Shown piece after piece: positions 63,332-64,000 of a DNA stretch of 64,000 bases; position 1 is the first letter of the stretch; each line of letters opens with the position of its first letter. The stretch is taken from contig NZ_QFYS01000003.1 in the NCBI RefSeq assembly GCF_003254525.1, positions 310,001 through 374,000 of the forward strand, given 5' to 3'. The notes below the pieces were generated by a model that made no database searches, had not been told where the DNA came from, and saw nothing but the letters and a program-made list of their open reading frames with translations. The translations under genes were made by a program, and so were the position numbers. The stretch comes from Phenylobacterium kunshanense. GTDB lineage: Bacteria > Pseudomonadota > Alphaproteobacteria > Caulobacterales > Caulobacteraceae.

Positions 63332-63766
63332 ATGTCTAGTTTTGACCCTAGGCACGACCTTACGCACGAGCCCCAGCCGACGGTGGTCCGACGGCTGGAG
63401 GTGATCACCGACGTCGGCGGGCGGCGGAAGTGGTCGGTCGATGCGAAAGCCGAAATCATGCTGGAGGCGCTGGCGCCTGGGGCGACGGTGTCGGAGGTGG
63501 CGCGCCGTCACGATCTGCGGCCGCAGCAGGTGTTCGGCTGGCTGCGCGAAGCGCGCAAGGCCGCAGAGCCGGCGCCAGCGCCGGCGTTCGTGCCCGTGGT
63601 GGTCGAGCCGGAAGCGCCGGCGTCGCCCACCCCGAAGAAGCGCCGCAAACCGAGGACCGGCGGCGACATCGAAATCGAGATCGACGGCGTCGTGGTGCGG
63701 ATCGGCCGCGGAGCGGAGGCCAAGACGGTCGCGGCCGTGATCCAGGCGCTGAAGGCCGGCCAGTGA
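63332..63766 (+). CDS. tnpA: IS66-family accessory protein TnpA
   Basis: The 144-residue product has a helix-turn-helix in SVDAKAEIMLEALAPGATVS and AEVARRHDLRPQQVFGWLRE-like helices, typical of the first IS66 reading frame. A basic, Pro-rich linker and a C-terminal dimer-like segment follow. It is needed with TnpB for IS66 transposition, though the exact role is unclear. It overlaps tnpB by four bases (GTGA). Confidence 0.9.
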   Translation: MSSFDPRHDLTHEPQPTVVRRLEVITDVGGRRKWSVDAKAEIMLEALAPGATVSEVARRHDLRPQQVFGWLREARKAAEPAPAPAFVPVVVEPEAPASPTPKKRRKPRTGGDIEIEIDGVVVRIGRGAEAKTVAAVIQALKAGQ

Positions 63767-64000
63767 TCCCAGGATCGGGGCCGCCGGCGGGCGTGAAGGT
63801 GCTGGTGGCGACGAAGCCGGTGGACTTCCGCCGTGGCATGGACGGCCTGGCGCGGGCCGTGAAGGAGGATCTGAAAGCGGATCCCTACTCGGGCGTGATC
63901 TACGTCTTCCGAGCGAAGCGGGCCGACCGGATCAAGCTGCTCTACTGGGACGGGTCCGGCCTGGTGCTCTACGCCAAGCGCCTGGAACAAGGCGGCTTCC
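63763..64000 (+). CDS. tnpB: IS66-family protein TnpB, N-terminal part (runs off the window end)
   Basis: The visible 79 residues, from GTG at 63763, include VLVATKPVDFRRGMDGLA and YVFRAKRADRIKLLYWDGSG, the conserved TnpB (IS66 Orf2) sequence. The rest of the gene and the DDE transposase tnpC should follow downstream. Confidence 0.9.
   Translation, partial: MIPGSGPPAGVKVLVATKPVDFRRGMDGLARAVKEDLKADPYSGVIYVFRAKRADRIKLLYWDGSGLVLYAKRLEQGGF

Larger units (their letters stand above)
63250..64000 (+). mobile_element. IS66-family insertion sequence, left part (continues past the window)
   Basis: The left end begins GTAAGCGGCGC at 63250, matching the GTAA-type terminus of IS66 elements, and is followed by tnpA (63332) and tnpB (63763). 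It lies within an IS5-family transposase gene, so it inserted later. An eight-base target duplication is expected; CCACCAGC (63242-63249) would be the left copy. Confidence 0.85.

Noticed and set aside
63508..63990. A 160-codon minus-strand frame at the window end
   Set aside because: It is opposite tnpA and tnpB of the IS66 element, which have recognisable sequence.

Overview
The window is high-GC DNA with tightly packed, often start/stop-overlapping genes. It most likely comes from a Caulobacterales-type alphaproteobacterium (Caulobacter/Phenylobacterium-like). Pointers are a TipN-like polarity protein, the mreB-mreC-mreD-mrdA-rodA order, a PEPxxWA-CTERM surface protein with its own exosortase, a leucine-rich leader peptide before leuA, and frequent GTG/TTG starts. 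No rRNA, tRNA or CRISPR array was recognised.

Positions 1-6670 are housekeeping and nutrient genes: the 3' end of a glutathione S-transferase, leuA with a leader-peptide attenuator, an EamA transporter, two small proteins, and a divergent molybdate module (modE opposite modABC) with a clear palindromic operator between them. Positions 6916-12764 hold the rod-shape operon (mreB, mreC, mreD, mrdA, rodA). Positions 12771-17046 are a mixed set: a secreted hypothetical protein, proline iminopeptidase, an epoxide-hydrolase-like enzyme, a Bcr/CflA exporter and a DUF423 protein.

Positions 17063-22887 (minus strand) look like one operon: class III aminotransferase, amidase, Gfo/Idh/MocA dehydrogenase, a split Alg14/Alg13-type glycosyltransferase and an unfamiliar barrel-like protein. 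This suggests a dedicated small glycan-building or modifying pathway. Positions 23001-26465 carry metabolic genes, including an AHL-lactonase-like hydrolase. Positions 26462-31569 hold a further group of cell-surface genes (TPR-glycosyltransferase, flippase-like protein, methyltransferase, GT2, GT39-like protein). Positions 31642-34499 are cysNC and cysD for sulfate activation. They are followed by an MFS transporter, a GT2 and an alkylation-repair pair (Ada-N/AlkA fusion plus Ogt) preceded by two exact 15-bp direct repeats.

Positions 39714-47699 include tipN, DUF4112, a PagL-like lipid A deacylase, an RTX calcium-binding protein and a DUF1800/DUF1501 pair. Positions 47800-62880 are an exopolysaccharide/exosortase locus: rfbB and rfbA, an EpsD-like lipoprotein isomerase, an AAA ATPase, a PEPxxWA-CTERM protein, two Wzz/CapB-like modules, an F420-hydrogenase-beta-like protein, an outer-membrane barrel, a Wza-like exporter, an exosortase and EpsI. 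Both CapB/BY-kinase-like proteins have lost the P-loop lysine and have no C-terminal tyrosine cluster. The locus is cut off by an IS5-family insertion sequence starting at the epsI stop codon. That element is itself interrupted by an IS66-family element running off the window end, so any glycosyltransferases, Wzx and Wzy of the pathway would lie outside this window.
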